50,367 nucleotides of DNA from a bacterium (GTDB lineage: Bacteria > Actinomycetota > Acidimicrobiia > Spongiisociales > Spongiisociaceae), in contig JAPOQZ010000080.1 in NCBI GenBank assembly GCA_026710435.1, forward strand, positions 1 through 50,367. The letters are read 5' to 3'. The translations under genes and the position numbers were made by a program. Shown here piece after piece: positions 1-8,758 of this stretch (within the stretch, counting starts at the first letter, position 1; the number at the start of each line of letters is the position of its first letter). Under the pieces are notes generated by a model that worked only from the letters and a program-made list of their open reading frames with translations, was not told the DNA's origin and did not search any database.

Positions 1-124
1 ACAATGGTAGATAGCCGTATACACCGGCGGTTCGTTTCCGACGTCGAGCGGACCGTGGCAGGGTTCATACTGTCCGGAACCGGCCCGCACAGGGGATAGA
101 AGGTCGCGTCCGTGACCCTCGGAG
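1..124. repeat. Terminal direct repeat, left copy
   Basis: The first 124 bases are identical to the last 124 bases of the sequence (50244-50367). The match stops only because the sequence ends, so its true length is unknown. It is either the overlap left by assembling a circle or a repeat at which an assembler broke the path. A diverged relative at about 30043-30200 supports a multi-copy repeat family. Confidence 0.95.
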
Positions 125-296
125 GTGGCGGCGGGGGTGGGGAACCCAAGGGAAGAGGCACGTTCGGGCGGTTTTCGCGTTCTCGGGGCTCGGTGGGGTG
201 GAGGTGTAGCCCGCTCTTATGTGACGAACTTCCGACTCGGGACACTAGACCGCTGACGGTGTCCCTGTCGATCTGGTCAAGGCAACCCTCAAATTG
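125..296. other. Intergenic stretch without a convincing gene
   Basis: The segment between the terminal repeat and the terminator of the racemase gene contains only short, glycine/arginine-rich open frames with no ribosome-binding site and no recognisable motif. If the molecule is circular, this is the upstream region of the small minus-strand operon that ends the sequence. Confidence 0.5.
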
Positions 297-330
297 ACAT
301 GGGGCCAGGAGTTGCGCCTTGGCCCCATGT
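297..330 (-). terminator. Hairpin downstream of the racemase gene
   Basis: A perfect 11-bp stem (ACATGGGGCCA, 297-307, pairing with 320-330) encloses a 12-nt loop, 16 bp past the stop codon of the minus-strand racemase gene. Read on the minus strand the stem is followed by a moderately T-rich CAATTTG stretch. This fits a Rho-independent-like terminator, although the T tract is weak. Confidence 0.7.
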
Positions 331-345
331 CGACGTTGTCCTGCC

Positions 346-1068
346 CTACGCCAGTTTCGTCATCCTCACCTGCGCTTCGGCGAGGTGCAGCGAGGCGACC
401 ATCGGGTCGATACAGACTGCGTCTACCAGATGGTCCACCTCTCTGATCATGCCGCCCCAGATCGTGCAGCCGAAGAGGATCGCTTCCACGGGTCCCCGTT
501 CCAGCATGGCTCGAGCGGCGGGTACCGCATGTTGGTGAAGCTGGCGACGGAACCGCTCCTGGACGATCTCGGCGGTCACCTCCATGTTGCCGATCAGGCT
601 GTCCTCACCCTCCACGTGCATCGGTACGAAGGCGATATCGCTCACTACGTCGGACAGTCCGTAGGCGCGCAGGTTGCGTCGTACCCAATTGGCGGTGATC
701 TGCCAGTCGTGTTCGTCGGGAAAGAGGATTCCGAGGTTGAGGCCCCTCCCGGCTGCAAGCGCCGCCGACGCTTGCAGAGGTCCGAGCACCGGGATGTTGA
801 CCGACCGTTGCGCTTCCATGAGAGCAGGGTCGGAACAGCAACCGATGATCGCCGCGTCCGCACCGTCCTCCTCTGCCTTGAGAACCGTGGCGATCAACTC
901 GTTCATGTAGAGCGGCACCGGGGAGAGCATCGGTCCGGTTAGCTCCGGAGGAAGGTCGAGGTGAACTACTTCGACGAACACCCCGCTCGATGCGTGCTTC
1001 TCGAGTACGGAGACTGCACGGGGGACATGTATATCGATCCCGATCGGCTCGATGAAACGGATTCTCAT
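346..1068 (-). CDS. Asp/Glu/hydantoin racemase family protein
   Basis: A 240-residue protein of the Asp/Glu/hydantoin racemase superfamily, which epimerises amino acids or their hydantoins by a two-cysteine acid-base mechanism. The two expected cysteine sites are visible: IIGCCSD (Cys77/78) and ILFGCT (Cys201). The length is typical of the hydantoin/maleate isomerase branch. The start is set at ATG 1068, because AAGGAGGG lies 4-5 bases upstream; a longer frame reaches 1242 but its extra residues are Pro/Arg-rich noise. It is transcribed divergently from the SDR at 1223. The hyuA/hyuB genes further along suggest a role in hydantoin or cyclic-amide metabolism, but maleate isomerase or arylmalonate decarboxylase-like activity cannot be excluded. 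Confidence 0.85.
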   Translation of the reverse strand: MRIRFIEPIGIDIHVPRAVSVLEKHASSGVFVEVVHLDLPPELTGPMLSPVPLYMNELIATVLKAEEDGADAAIIGCCSDPALMEAQRSVNIPVLGPLQASAALAAGRGLNLGILFPDEHDWQITANWVRRNLRAYGLSDVVSDIAFVPMHVEGEDSLIGNMEVTAEIVQERFRRQLHQHAVPAARAMLERGPVEAILFGCTIWGGMIREVDHLVDAVCIDPMVASLHLAEAQVRMTKLA

Positions 1069-1222
1069 ACGCCCTCCTTGGCCTGGTCTGCGGGCTCGGT
1101 TCCCGCCGATGTGCGATGCGCTGGAAGCAGAGTGTATCGTCGCTTGACCCGGCCGTTCGGTCTTAGCGGCCGGTTTTGCAGGAACAGTTGGCGGCAAGCC
1201 GCGTAGAAGTGGTACGGGAGGG

Positions 1223-1990
1223 ATGATGGGAGAGAGCCTCAAGGGGAAGGTCGTGCTGGTGACCGGCGCCTCCCGTGGGATCGGTTACGAGATAGCCCGC
1301 GAAGTCGGGCGGGCGGGTGCCACGGTGGTGGCGCACTACTCACGAACCCGGTCGGGCGCCGAGTCGGCTACAGACGAGTTGCCGGTGGGGAGAAAGCAAC
1401 TGGTGCAAGCGGATTTCGCTGAGCCGGGTGCCGGAGCGGAGGTCTGGAGGCAGGCGGTCGACCGCTTCGGGCGGATCGATGTGCTGGTAAACAACGCCGC
1501 CATCCTCCGGGACGTCGACTGGGAGGGCTCCGACGAGGACTGGGACCGGGTGTGGCGCCTCACCATGCAGGTGAACGTCTACGAGCCGGCCCGGATCATG
1601 CGGGAGGCGGTACGTCACTTCGTCGACCAAGGAGGGGGCAGCGTCATCACCCTTTCGAGTTGGCTGGCCTACCGGGCCGGCCGAGCAGCGACTGCCGCTT
1701 ACAGCGCCTCGAAGGGCGCAGTGACGGCCCTCACCAAATCGGTCGCCAGTGACTACGCCCGCCAGGGCGTGATGGCCTTCAACATCGCCCCCGGGATGGT
1801 CCGGACCGAGATGTCCGTCGAAGCGGCCAAGAAGTTCGGTGGGGAGAAGGCCACCGCCGCACAACTCACGATGGGAGAGTGGATTCCCCCCGTCGAGATC
1901 GCCAGGCTGGTGGTCTTCCTCTCCAGGGGGGACTGCCGTCACCTGTCCGGCGCCACGATCGACATCAACGGCGCCAGCTACATGCGATAG
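1223..1990 (+). CDS. SDR family NAD(P)-dependent oxidoreductase
   Basis: A 255-residue classical short-chain dehydrogenase. The cofactor-binding TGASRGIG motif is at residues 14-21, the structural NNAA at 90-93, and the catalytic Ser145/146, Tyr160 and Lys164 (YSASK) are all present. The C-terminal LSGATIDINGASY follows the family pattern. Either of two consecutive ATG codons (1223 or 1226) could start it; GGGAGGG abuts them. The substrate is not predictable. It is divergent from the racemase gene across a 154-bp region that should hold both promoters. The gene is intact, unlike the frameshifted SDR at 7978. Confidence 0.9.
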   Translation: MMGESLKGKVVLVTGASRGIGYEIAREVGRAGATVVAHYSRTRSGAESATDELPVGRKQLVQADFAEPGAGAEVWRQAVDRFGRIDVLVNNAAILRDVDWEGSDEDWDRVWRLTMQVNVYEPARIMREAVRHFVDQGGGSVITLSSWLAYRAGRAATAAYSASKGAVTALTKSVASDYARQGVMAFNIAPGMVRTEMSVEAAKKFGGEKATAAQLTMGEWIPPVEIARLVVFLSRGDCRHLSGATIDINGASYMR

Positions 1991-2365
1991 CCATTCCGGC
2001 GGGTTTGCCGCCGTCGGCATTCTCAGGTGACGACTCAGAAGCCACGGCCCGGTATTGAGTCGGTGTTGACCCGCGCCGGGACCCATTGCTCCGGGGATTG
2101 GCAGCGGCGGCTACCGATCGGGAGCGAACCGGGTCAGGTCTGTCCCGGGGTTTGCGGGTGGAGATAGTTGCCGGCCCAGTGCCTGCGAGTAGTGCCTCAC
2201 TTCGAAGCAGATGTTGAGGGGATGCTTCGCTCGCGGCCGGGTTCCGGGAGGAGTTGAGTTCTCGGATACCTCCGTGTGGTATATCTGACGGATGATGGCT
2301 CGGGTGCCCGGAGCCCTCGTTACGTGGCGCTGGCACAGGAGTCTGGCGAGCGCGACTTCAGGACA
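1991..2365. other. 375-bp gap with no convincing gene
   Basis: Both flanking genes end here (convergent), and the open frames in between are short, Arg/Pro/Ser-rich and lack ribosome-binding sites. No clear terminator hairpin or repeat was seen. Confidence 0.5.
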
Positions 2366-2854
2366 TCAGGTATCGGCGGCTTCATCGAGCAGCCGGGCAG
2401 ACCGGGTTTCGCCGGTATCGCCTGACAGGGCGCCTTCGACTTCGTCCGTCTTGCCGAGGGCGGCGATCAGTGCGGTCAGCTTGCGGTCGACTTCGGTCAC
2501 TGAGCCTTCCAAGGACCCGATCCTGCTCTCGATGCGGTTGAAACGGTCTTCGATCCTGATGTCGTTGCGAATAATCCGGTCTTCGATCCCGTTGAAGCGG
2601 TCTTCCATCCTGTTGTCGAGTCGGCTGATACGTTCGTTGGTTTCGGTGATCCGGATACTGGAAGTCGTGAGAACGTAGCCGAGCAACACCACGATGATGG
2701 CGCCGAACAGGCTGAGCAGCGGGTTCTCGAGCAGTTGGTTCCGTAAGCGGGGTCGGCCGCCCATTCCGACCGAATGAGAGGCTGTCTGAGGATCGTCGGT
2801 ACGGATCGGTTGCGCTACCGCCTGGTCTGTGGGCGTGTGGTCCGCGGCCGTCAA
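2366..2854 (-). CDS. Single-pass membrane protein with C-terminal coiled coil
   Basis: A protein I cannot name. In the 162-residue reading it has a polar N-terminus, one strong transmembrane helix (LFGAIIVVLLGYVL), then about 65 residues of heptad-like repeats rich in RxxxRFNxIEDRI units, which should form a coiled coil. The tail is Gly/Glu-rich and polar. The start is uncertain: TTG at 2854 has GGAAGG upstream, while ATG at 2764 (132 residues) has a poor site and a longer frame runs to 3121. Similar small membrane/coiled-coil proteins often occur in phage or accessory loci. The protein at 49384-49602 has the same helix-plus-coiled-coil layout but no obvious sequence identity. Confidence 0.6.
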   Translation of the reverse strand: MTAADHTPTDQAVAQPIRTDDPQTASHSVGMGGRPRLRNQLLENPLLSLFGAIIVVLLGYVLTTSSIRITETNERISRLDNRMEDRFNGIEDRIIRNDIRIEDRFNRIESRIGSLEGSVTEVDRKLTALIAALGKTDEVEGALSGDTGETRSARLLDEAADT

Positions 2855-3071
2855 ACGCGCGCCTTCCGTGACGGGGGCGCACACCCAGGTCCGCCTGATC
2901 CAGGGATGCGGATTCCGGTGGACCCGCCAACCCGCTGACGGTCCTGTCCTATGGCGAAGCTCATGGTCTGAGCTTATCACAGATATGTATTGATATACAA
3001 GAGTTCCTTCTATCGAGTCAGGCACATACCTCCCCCGAATACTCAAGAACGAGGCACCGGGGAGACTCCCG

Positions 3072-4597
3072 TCAGTCCGAGATCGGCGACGGTAAGCGCC
3101 ACCACGATGATCGGTTGCCACGCATCCGGACGAGTTGGCACTTCTGGACCTTCCTGGCAGGCCCGCCCGGCAGGCGGTCGGCGAGTATCAACCGTTTGGG
3201 CTTCATTAGGGTGGCGAGCTGCGACCCCACCCAATCGGCTATGTCCGCCAAGGTGGGGGTCGAACCGGCGCCGGGGACTACCACCGCGGTCACTGCTTTT
3301 CCCCGCTGATCGTCGGGCAGGCCGATCACCGCGACCGCCGCAACGCGGGGATGAAGGGAAAGACCTCTTCGACTGGTGGTGGATTGATGTTCGTCCCGCC
3401 GCTGATGGTCAGTTCCTTGCGTCCCGAGAGATAGACATGTCCCTCAGCTTCTCGATGTCCGAGGTCACCGGTACGGAGTCAGCCATTCCGGATGGCCTTG
3501 CCGTGGCCTAGGGCTGCCTTCAGTAGCCGGACATCACCCTGGGCGTGCGGACGAGGAACTCGCCCACCTCGTCCGGCTCGGCGTCGAGGCTCTCCGGGTT
3601 TCGGATGGCGACGGTCACTCCCGCGAGGGGGCGCCCGCACGACAGGAACGACCGACGCTCCCCGGCCATTCGATCACGTTCCGCGGGCCCAAGCGCCGTG
3701 CAGATCCCGGCAGCTTCGGTCAATCCGCACCCGTGGTAGAGGCCGCAGGGAAGGGAAGCCGTCATTCTTTCCACCAGGTTGGGGAGGGTGGACGCAGCAC
3801 GGTACAGCAGTAGCCGCATCGTCCGGAACTGCTCCGGATCGAAGCCACTCGAGTCCAGGATTTTCTGCGACTGGGTCGCCGTCATGGTGGCGGTCGTGAC
3901 TCCTTCTCTGGAAACGGTCGAGATCGGGGGCCTCGGGATATCGAACGAGGGGAGTACCACATGGGTCTGGGCATCAACCAGCATCGTGGTAACCCACCGT
4001 CCGGCCGATGCATCATAGAGGTGTGTTGTAGAGAGGTAGATGTCGGAGTGGCGGAGATCCTAGGAGACTGCCGTGACGAAGGCATTGAAGTCAGCGCAGC
4101 GTGGGAGAGACACACCCCTTGGAGTCTCCCTAGTGCCGCTGGTGTAGATGATGAGGGCGGTGTCGTCGCAGGAAGCAGTTGCTGGACCGGCACCCGCCTC
4201 GGAAAGCAGTCGCGGGTACTCGGGGCTGTCGTGTTCGACCAGGTTCAGGTCTTGAGCGACACTGCAGCGCCGTAATCCGCTCCGACGATTGCGCTCCGGG
4301 GATCGGGGTCAGCCAACTGTCTGGCTATTTCGGCTGGCGCCAGCCGGGTGGACTAGGCGACCGCAGCGGCTCCCAGGCGGGAGGCCTCCAGGTAGGCATC
4401 GAAGAGTGCCAATCCGGATGGTGCCATGACCGCCACCCGGTCGCCCCGGGTGACGCCTAGTCGCGCCAGCAGCCCAGCGACCCTCTCCACCCGGCGGGAC
4501 AACTCAGCATGGGTCAGGGATGCCCCCCCCCACGATCCGCACCGCGGTGCGGGAACAGCCTGGCGGATCGGTCCAGGAGGTCCGTGACAGCAACCAT
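3072..4597 (-). pseudogene. Acyl-CoA synthetase (AMP-binding) pseudogene
   Basis: Pieces in several minus-strand frames line up in the right order for one AMP-forming acyl-CoA synthetase. They run from an N-terminus MVAVTDLLDRSARLFPHRG (4597), through the adenylate motif LIIYTSGT (about 4150), GLYHGCGLTEAAGI, and RPLAGVTVAIRNPE, to a C-terminal LPGGPARKVQK. The fragments are joined by in-frame stops and frame changes, one of them at a run of nine C (about 4522-4530). The gene is therefore dead beyond a single sequencing error. It probably served fatty- or aryl-acid activation together with the broken acyl-CoA dehydrogenase at 7019. Confidence 0.85.
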
Positions 4598-4664
4598 GTC
4601 CTCCCGAGCGATACGTTTGTCAACCGTCGGATTGTCAATCCGGGAGTTCCTCGGCGACCCGCTA

Positions 4665-4685
4665 TACCGGCTACCGGCTACCGGC
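4665..4685. repeat. Heptamer tandem repeat at the stop codon of the permease gene
   Basis: Three exact copies of TACCGGC lie at 4665-4685. The minus-strand permease stop codon TAG (4671-4673) is inside the repeat. Comparable 7-bp arrays occur at 17101-17142 and 20698-20718. Confidence 0.85.
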
Positions 4686-5696
4686 TCCGGTCTGCCAGCC
4701 GACGTTGGCGACCAGCACGATTGCCGCGCCGACGAGAAGCGCCTGAGGATTGGCGATGGAGACATCGGCGAAGATCCACAGCCACAACATCTGCAAGGCC
4801 GGGGAGAAGAACATGATCCGCTGGACGCTCAGGCGCGAGGTTACGTACAGGGAGTAACGGTGGCTGAGGGCTCCGACCGCGTTGAAGACTCCCGTCAGGC
4901 TGAGCAGACCGACGATGGTCCACGTGAGCTCGAAGCTGTTCCCGGTCGGTGGGAAGAACAACAGACTTCCCAGCAAGGTCAGGGGCAGGGCGCCGAGCCG
5001 ACCTGCCACCGCCGCGAACGTAGCGTTCCATACCAGATCGTGCGGGTCACCGCCGGGCCACCCGAGGAGGCGTCCGGTGGAGACTGTTCCCCACAGACTG
5101 CCCGTGGCGGTGGCGGTGCCTACGAGCGCCACCGCCACGCCCATCCAGTTCAAGGTCGTGACAGCACCGGTTTCCGACCAGATGACTAGGGCAGCGCCTA
5201 GGAAGGAAAGGATCATCAGCAACCAGTGCTTGCGGCCGATGACATGGGGAGGAGCGCGGTGCCCGTCGGAGATCTTTCTGCCCAGCCTGGCTGCCAGCCA
5301 CACCAGCCCGATCAGCATCAGCTGGTAGATGATGGTCACTACCAGCGGGTCGATCAGAGTCGCCGCCCAGACCCAGAAGGCGAGGTCGAATGTGAAGGAT
5401 ATCGCCATCCAGAACGCCGGCGCCTTCAGCAGGTCGACCGGGTTCTTGACACGAACGGGTTCTCCCCGATCCCCCCAGTAGGACAGCAACCTGCGGGTGT
5501 TCTCCCTCCAGTCTTTCCTCTCGCTCGGGATGAGGGCGAAGGCGGGAAGCAACGTGACCACTTGGAAGGCGAGGAGCCACGAGCGCCACACGAACGGGTC
5601 GTAGCTGACGTGGCTGAAGAAATAGAACACCGGCAGCCAGGAACCCGTGACGACGGAAGCCACGGCCCACAACGTCCCCTTGGTGGTCTGTTTCAA
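4671..5696 (-). CDS. DMT/EamA-like multi-pass membrane transporter
   Basis: A 341-residue, strongly hydrophobic protein with about ten predicted membrane helices, starting MKQTTKGTLWAVASVVTGSW. Length, helix spacing and the internal duplication of five-helix halves resemble drug/metabolite transporter (EamA-like) exporters, but the match is by layout rather than by a diagnostic motif. The loop near residues 60-90 is long and charged. Substrate is unknown. It reads toward the dead acyl-CoA synthetase, and its last codons run into a heptamer tandem repeat, so its C-terminus may vary between strains. Confidence 0.65.
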   Translation of the reverse strand: MKQTTKGTLWAVASVVTGSWLPVFYFFSHVSYDPFVWRSWLLAFQVVTLLPAFALIPSERKDWRENTRRLLSYWGDRGEPVRVKNPVDLLKAPAFWMAISFTFDLAFWVWAATLIDPLVVTIIYQLMLIGLVWLAARLGRKISDGHRAPPHVIGRKHWLLMILSFLGAALVIWSETGAVTTLNWMGVAVALVGTATATGSLWGTVSTGRLLGWPGGDPHDLVWNATFAAVAGRLGALPLTLLGSLLFFPPTGNSFELTWTIVGLLSLTGVFNAVGALSHRYSLYVTSRLSVQRIMFFSPALQMLWLWIFADVSIANPQALLVGAAIVLVANVGWQTGAGSR

Positions 5697-5921
5697 CGGT
5701 CGAACGATCCCGTTCTCCCTTTCGGCGTGGCAGGGGGTGCCGACATGTGACCCTCATGGATTGGCGGCGGCGAGACTTGGCCCCTCGGAGGTTAGTTAGC
5801 TTTCGGGAGAGGCCCTATCCGTCGGGGCCGGCAGGCGGTCGCCGCTTGACGCGGCCGAGAAACCGTGATCGCGCCCCCTACCGACAAGGGGAGAAATGCG
5901 TTCGGTGGGGGCCGGGCACCT

Positions 5922-6311
5922 CTACCAGAGAACCACGGCCGGAAACTGGGTGAACGCGCTGTCTCCGGTTACCAGGGTCAACCCTTCGAGCTCGCTCTGA
6001 GCGGCCAGCAGCCGATCGAACGGATCGCGGTGCTCGGCGGGGTAGCCACCCGCGCGGAGACAGTGAAGATGGGTGATGGCGAGATGATGGAATCCATCCG
6101 CTGCCACGAGTTCGTGGAAGCGATGGACGGCCCCGGGAGCATGGTCGATACGGCCCAACCTCCACAGCGTAGAGATCTCCCAGGCGCCGGCGGCGTTGAC
6201 ATGTACGTCGGTGTCGGGGTCCGCTACCGTCCGCAGGGCTTCGTCGGAGAGCCTGTCGCCGTCGGTCCACCACCACAGCAAGACATGTGTGTCCAGGAGC
6301 AGGCGTCTCAC
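5922..6311 (-). CDS. PIN-domain toxin (VapC-like ribonuclease)
   Basis: A 129-residue PIN-domain protein, a Mg-dependent ribonuclease toxin. Acidic residues expected for the active site are visible: LLLDTHVLLWW at the N-terminus, the RDPFDRLLAAQ helix, and LVTGDSAF near the C-terminus. This is the 'type II toxin with LDTHVLLW' branch usually paired with Phd-type antitoxins. Its ATG overlaps the stop codon of the upstream Phd gene (6308-6311), so the two are co-translated. It appears intact. Confidence 0.92.
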   Translation of the reverse strand: MRRLLLDTHVLLWWWTDGDRLSDEALRTVADPDTDVHVNAAGAWEISTLWRLGRIDHAPGAVHRFHELVAADGFHHLAITHLHCLRAGGYPAEHRDPFDRLLAAQSELEGLTLVTGDSAFTQFPAVVLW

Positions 6312-6544
6312 TTTCCTTCCCAGCTGTCAAGCACCGCCTCGGACAACGGCAAGAGAATCTCGGAGCCTACATATTCGCCTACCAATCGTCCGGGCTTCCG
6401 GGCCGTCCGGGGCGGCGGCAGAGGTCCCAACAGAGCGTACGGTTTGCCGGCCTTGGTCAGGATGATCTGTTCCCCGGCATGGGCGCGCTCCATCAACCGG
6501 GACAGATGGGTCTTCGCCTGGTGCACATTCACGGTCGCAGTCAC
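6308..6544 (-). CDS. Phd/YefM-type antitoxin
   Basis: A 78-residue antitoxin with the Phd signature: an N-terminal VNVHQAKTHLSRLMERAHAGEQIILTK-like dimerisation and DNA-binding fold, then a Pro-rich linker and a toxin-wrapping tail. The family neutralises the PIN toxin and autorepresses the operon. The start is GTG at 6544, with GAGGAGG about 7 bases upstream. Two copies of a 9-bp sequence lie in the promoter region (6580-6601) and are the likely operator. Confidence 0.9.
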   Translation of the reverse strand: MTATVNVHQAKTHLSRLMERAHAGEQIILTKAGKPYALLGPLPPPRTARKPGRLVGEYVGSEILLPLSEAVLDSWEGK

Positions 6545-6579
6545 AGTCAGGCCTCCTCTTCCGGTCTCCGAATTATGAA

Positions 6580-6601
6580 CTAAGTCCGCTCCCTAAGTCC
6601 G
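6580..6601 (-). promoter_or_regulatory. Direct-repeat operator candidate upstream of the Phd/PIN pair
   Basis: CTAAGTCCG occurs at 6580-6588 and again at 6593-6601, a 13-bp period. A CATAAT-like -10 lies between this and the GTG start. Tandem operator half-sites are usual for Phd-type autoregulation; the assignment is inferred. Confidence 0.45.
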
Positions 6602-6717
6602 ATTCTGAAGGATGGGTTGTGTGGTCGCGGGTGGAGGCGGACTGCCAGGTCAGAGAGCGAACAGAATGACGGATCAAGCAGACACGCCAAGTCTTTCGCG
6701 GACGGACCGCTATGTGC

Positions 6718-7039
6718 TCAGGCCGGGAGCAGGTTGACCGTGATCCCGGCTGGGGAACGGAGGGAATATCCGGTCATGCGAGGGGGCCCGTTCATCCATT
6801 CTGCCCAGCGCACCCGGTCCATGAAACGGTTGATCACCACTTCCATCTCCATCAGGGCCAGTAGCGATCCGGTGCAGTGGTGCTTGCCCGCTCCGAAGGG
6901 AAGGATGTCGGAGCGAGGCGTGAACTGGCGAAATGCGCTATCTGCGAAGCGGTGCAACCGGAACTCGTCGGGTTCTTCGAAGCGGGCTTCGTCCCTGTTA
7001 GCCGACCCTAGGAGAACCATGATCTTCTTGGCTCCCCGG
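6718..7039 (-). pseudogene. Cytochrome P450, C-terminal fragment
   Basis: The last roughly 105 residues of a cytochrome P450 on the minus strand. They include the region IMVLLGSANRDEARFEEPD and the heme-ligand loop FGAGKHHCTG with its cysteine, followed by the usual C-terminal helix. Everything N-terminal of about 7039 is gone and is replaced by an acyl-CoA dehydrogenase sequence on the opposite strand. Without the I-helix and the rest of the fold it cannot bind heme productively. The open frame continues to 7302 only by chance, antisense to the dehydrogenase. Confidence 0.88.
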
Positions 7040-7981
7040 CTGTGGACGGAGATCATCGAGATTGCCAGTGACCTGGGTCGCATATACCGACCCTTTGGTT
7101 TCCTGCTTTCAAATGCGTTGATCGCCGGATACCTGGCGGACACAACCGAGGATCTGCGGTGGAAGAGGCTGGGCCTTCCGATCGCCGAGGGCCGGGCGTC
7201 CTCCGTGCTGGCTCTCAACGAGCCCGGCAGCGGCAACGACCTGTCCGCCATCGCAACGCATACCGAGCCCTGGGAGGAGGGATACCGGATCACCGGCACC
7301 AAGACCTACATACCCAATGCCGACCAGGTGGACTTCCTCCTGGTTGCCGCCCGCGAGGCGGCCGGATCGTCCTTAGCGATCTTCGCGGTCGACCCCCGTT
7401 CGGGCAGGTGCCGGGTCCGGCGGCTCGGCCCCACCATGGCGCTGCGAGGGGTCCACCTGTGCGAGATCGAACTGGACGGGTATGAGGCCCCCTCCGACGA
7501 TCGGATGGGCGACATGAACGGGCTGTGGCCGCATCTCGCCAGGAGCCGCCTGCTCACCTCCGGCCTGGCTCTCGGCATCGCAACGGAAGCGCTGGAACTG
7601 TCCCTCGATCACACCGCCCGCACCAGGAGGTTCGGTGATCCTCTCAGTAGGGGAGTAGTCCGCCAGACCCTGGCGAACATGAGCATCGGCGTGGAGACCG
7701 GGCGGGTGTACCTCCACCGCGCGGCCGCCCTGGTAGACGCAGGGGAGAGAGCATCGGTCGAGATTTCCATTGCCAAGGTGTACGCGACCGACGTGGCCAT
7801 GGACGTGACTACCGACGCCGTCCAACTCATTGGGAAGCAGGGGTACCTGACCTCCGGGAAGGTGGAGAGGCTGATGCGGGAGGCCAAACTCAACCAGATC
7901 GTGGACGGAGCGAACGAGATACATCGGGACTTGATCGCCAAGCAATTCGGGAAGCGATACGAGACACGGGGGACGATGTGA
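7019..7981 (+). CDS. Acyl-CoA dehydrogenase, N-terminally truncated
   Basis: About 320 residues of an acyl-CoA dehydrogenase beginning part-way through the N-terminal helical domain. The flavin/substrate-binding middle domain (ALNEPGSGNDLSAIATHTE, GYRITGTKTYIPNA) and the C-terminal helical domain (ARTRRFGDPL, QLIGKQGYL, REAKLNQIVDGANEIHR) are present. The normal first 60-80 residues are missing at the same point where the antisense P450 loses its N-terminal half. ATG 7019 has an AGGAG sequence 5 bases upstream, created by the P450 coding strand read backwards, so a shortened protein could be made. Likely non-functional. It overlaps the next SDR by four bases, as in a former catabolic operon. 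Confidence 0.8.
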   Translation: MIFLAPRLWTEIIEIASDLGRIYRPFGFLLSNALIAGYLADTTEDLRWKRLGLPIAEGRASSVLALNEPGSGNDLSAIATHTEPWEEGYRITGTKTYIPNADQVDFLLVAAREAAGSSLAIFAVDPRSGRCRVRRLGPTMALRGVHLCEIELDGYEAPSDDRMGDMNGLWPHLARSRLLTSGLALGIATEALELSLDHTARTRRFGDPLSRGVVRQTLANMSIGVETGRVYLHRAAALVDAGERASVEISIAKVYATDVAMDVTTDAVQLIGKQGYLTSGKVERLMREAKLNQIVDGANEIHRDLIAKQFGKRYETRGTM

Positions 7982-8741
7982 GCAGCCAGGTTTCGTCGGT
8001 GGCGGTCATTACGGGCGGGCAAGCGGAATCGGATGGAAGACCGCCGAACTTCTTCTGGAACGCAACCTCGATGTCGCCTGCGCCTTGGTGGATCTGGATC
8101 CGGCGCAGTCGGGGGCGTTGGTCGATAGGTTCGGCGACGACCGAGTCCGTTTCGTGCCGTGTGACGTTACCGATCAGGCCGCGGTGGCGCAGGCAGTGGA
8201 GCAGATCGAGGCATGGAACCGCCCGATCAGGATGCTGGTCACCTGTGCCGGGATCCAGATCGTGGCTGAGAGCTTCGACCTGCCCGCCGCAGATTGGAAA
8301 AGGGTGCTTTCGGTTCACCTTGACGGCACCTTCTACTGGTGCCAGGCGGCCGGTCGGGCCATGCGCGATGCGGGAGGTGGTTCGATCGTAACCGTGGGTT
8401 CGATCGCCCAGGACTTCGGGTTCCCCGGCCGCGCCGCCTACACGACGTCCAAGGCCGGCATCGGTGGGCTGACCAGGGTGCTGGCGGTCGAATGGGCGCC
8501 GTCGGGTATAAGGGTCAACTCGGTGATTCCCGGAATGGTGGAGACACCGTTGTTCCAGCGAGCGGCCGCTCAGGGGATAGTGGATGCCGAAGCGGCTGCC
8601 TCGGAGCATGCCTTGGACCGGCTGGGGAGCACTGCAGAGATAGCTGAGGCAATCCAATTCCTGCTGTCGGAACGAGCGAGTTTCATCACCGGGGAACTGG
8701 TGCATGTCGACGGGGGCTTCCGGGCCCTTCGTCTCGAGTAA
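7978..8741 (+). pseudogene. SDR family oxidoreductase, frameshifted in the Rossmann motif
   Basis: A GTG start (7978) overlaps the dehydrogenase stop. The first frame reads SSVAVITGG and then goes out of phase. The next frame gives SGIGWKTAELLLERNLDVACALVDLDP and continues to a full SDR with TCAG, the catalytic SIA...YTTSK and an LVHVDGGF C-terminus. One base is missing in the GGCGGGCAAGCGGA segment (about 8015-8025), which destroys the TGGxxxGIG cofactor loop. Internal re-initiation at GTG/ATG near 8085 would give a protein without the nucleotide-binding loop. It may be a true mutation or a sequencing error in a G-rich run. Confidence 0.82.
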
Positions 8742-8758
8742 AGGAGCACATTCGGAAC

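Noticed and set aside
2292..2678. Plus-strand Ser/Arg/Leu-rich frame
   Set aside because: It is the mirror of the coiled-coil repeat of the minus-strand membrane protein; its repeats come from that gene.
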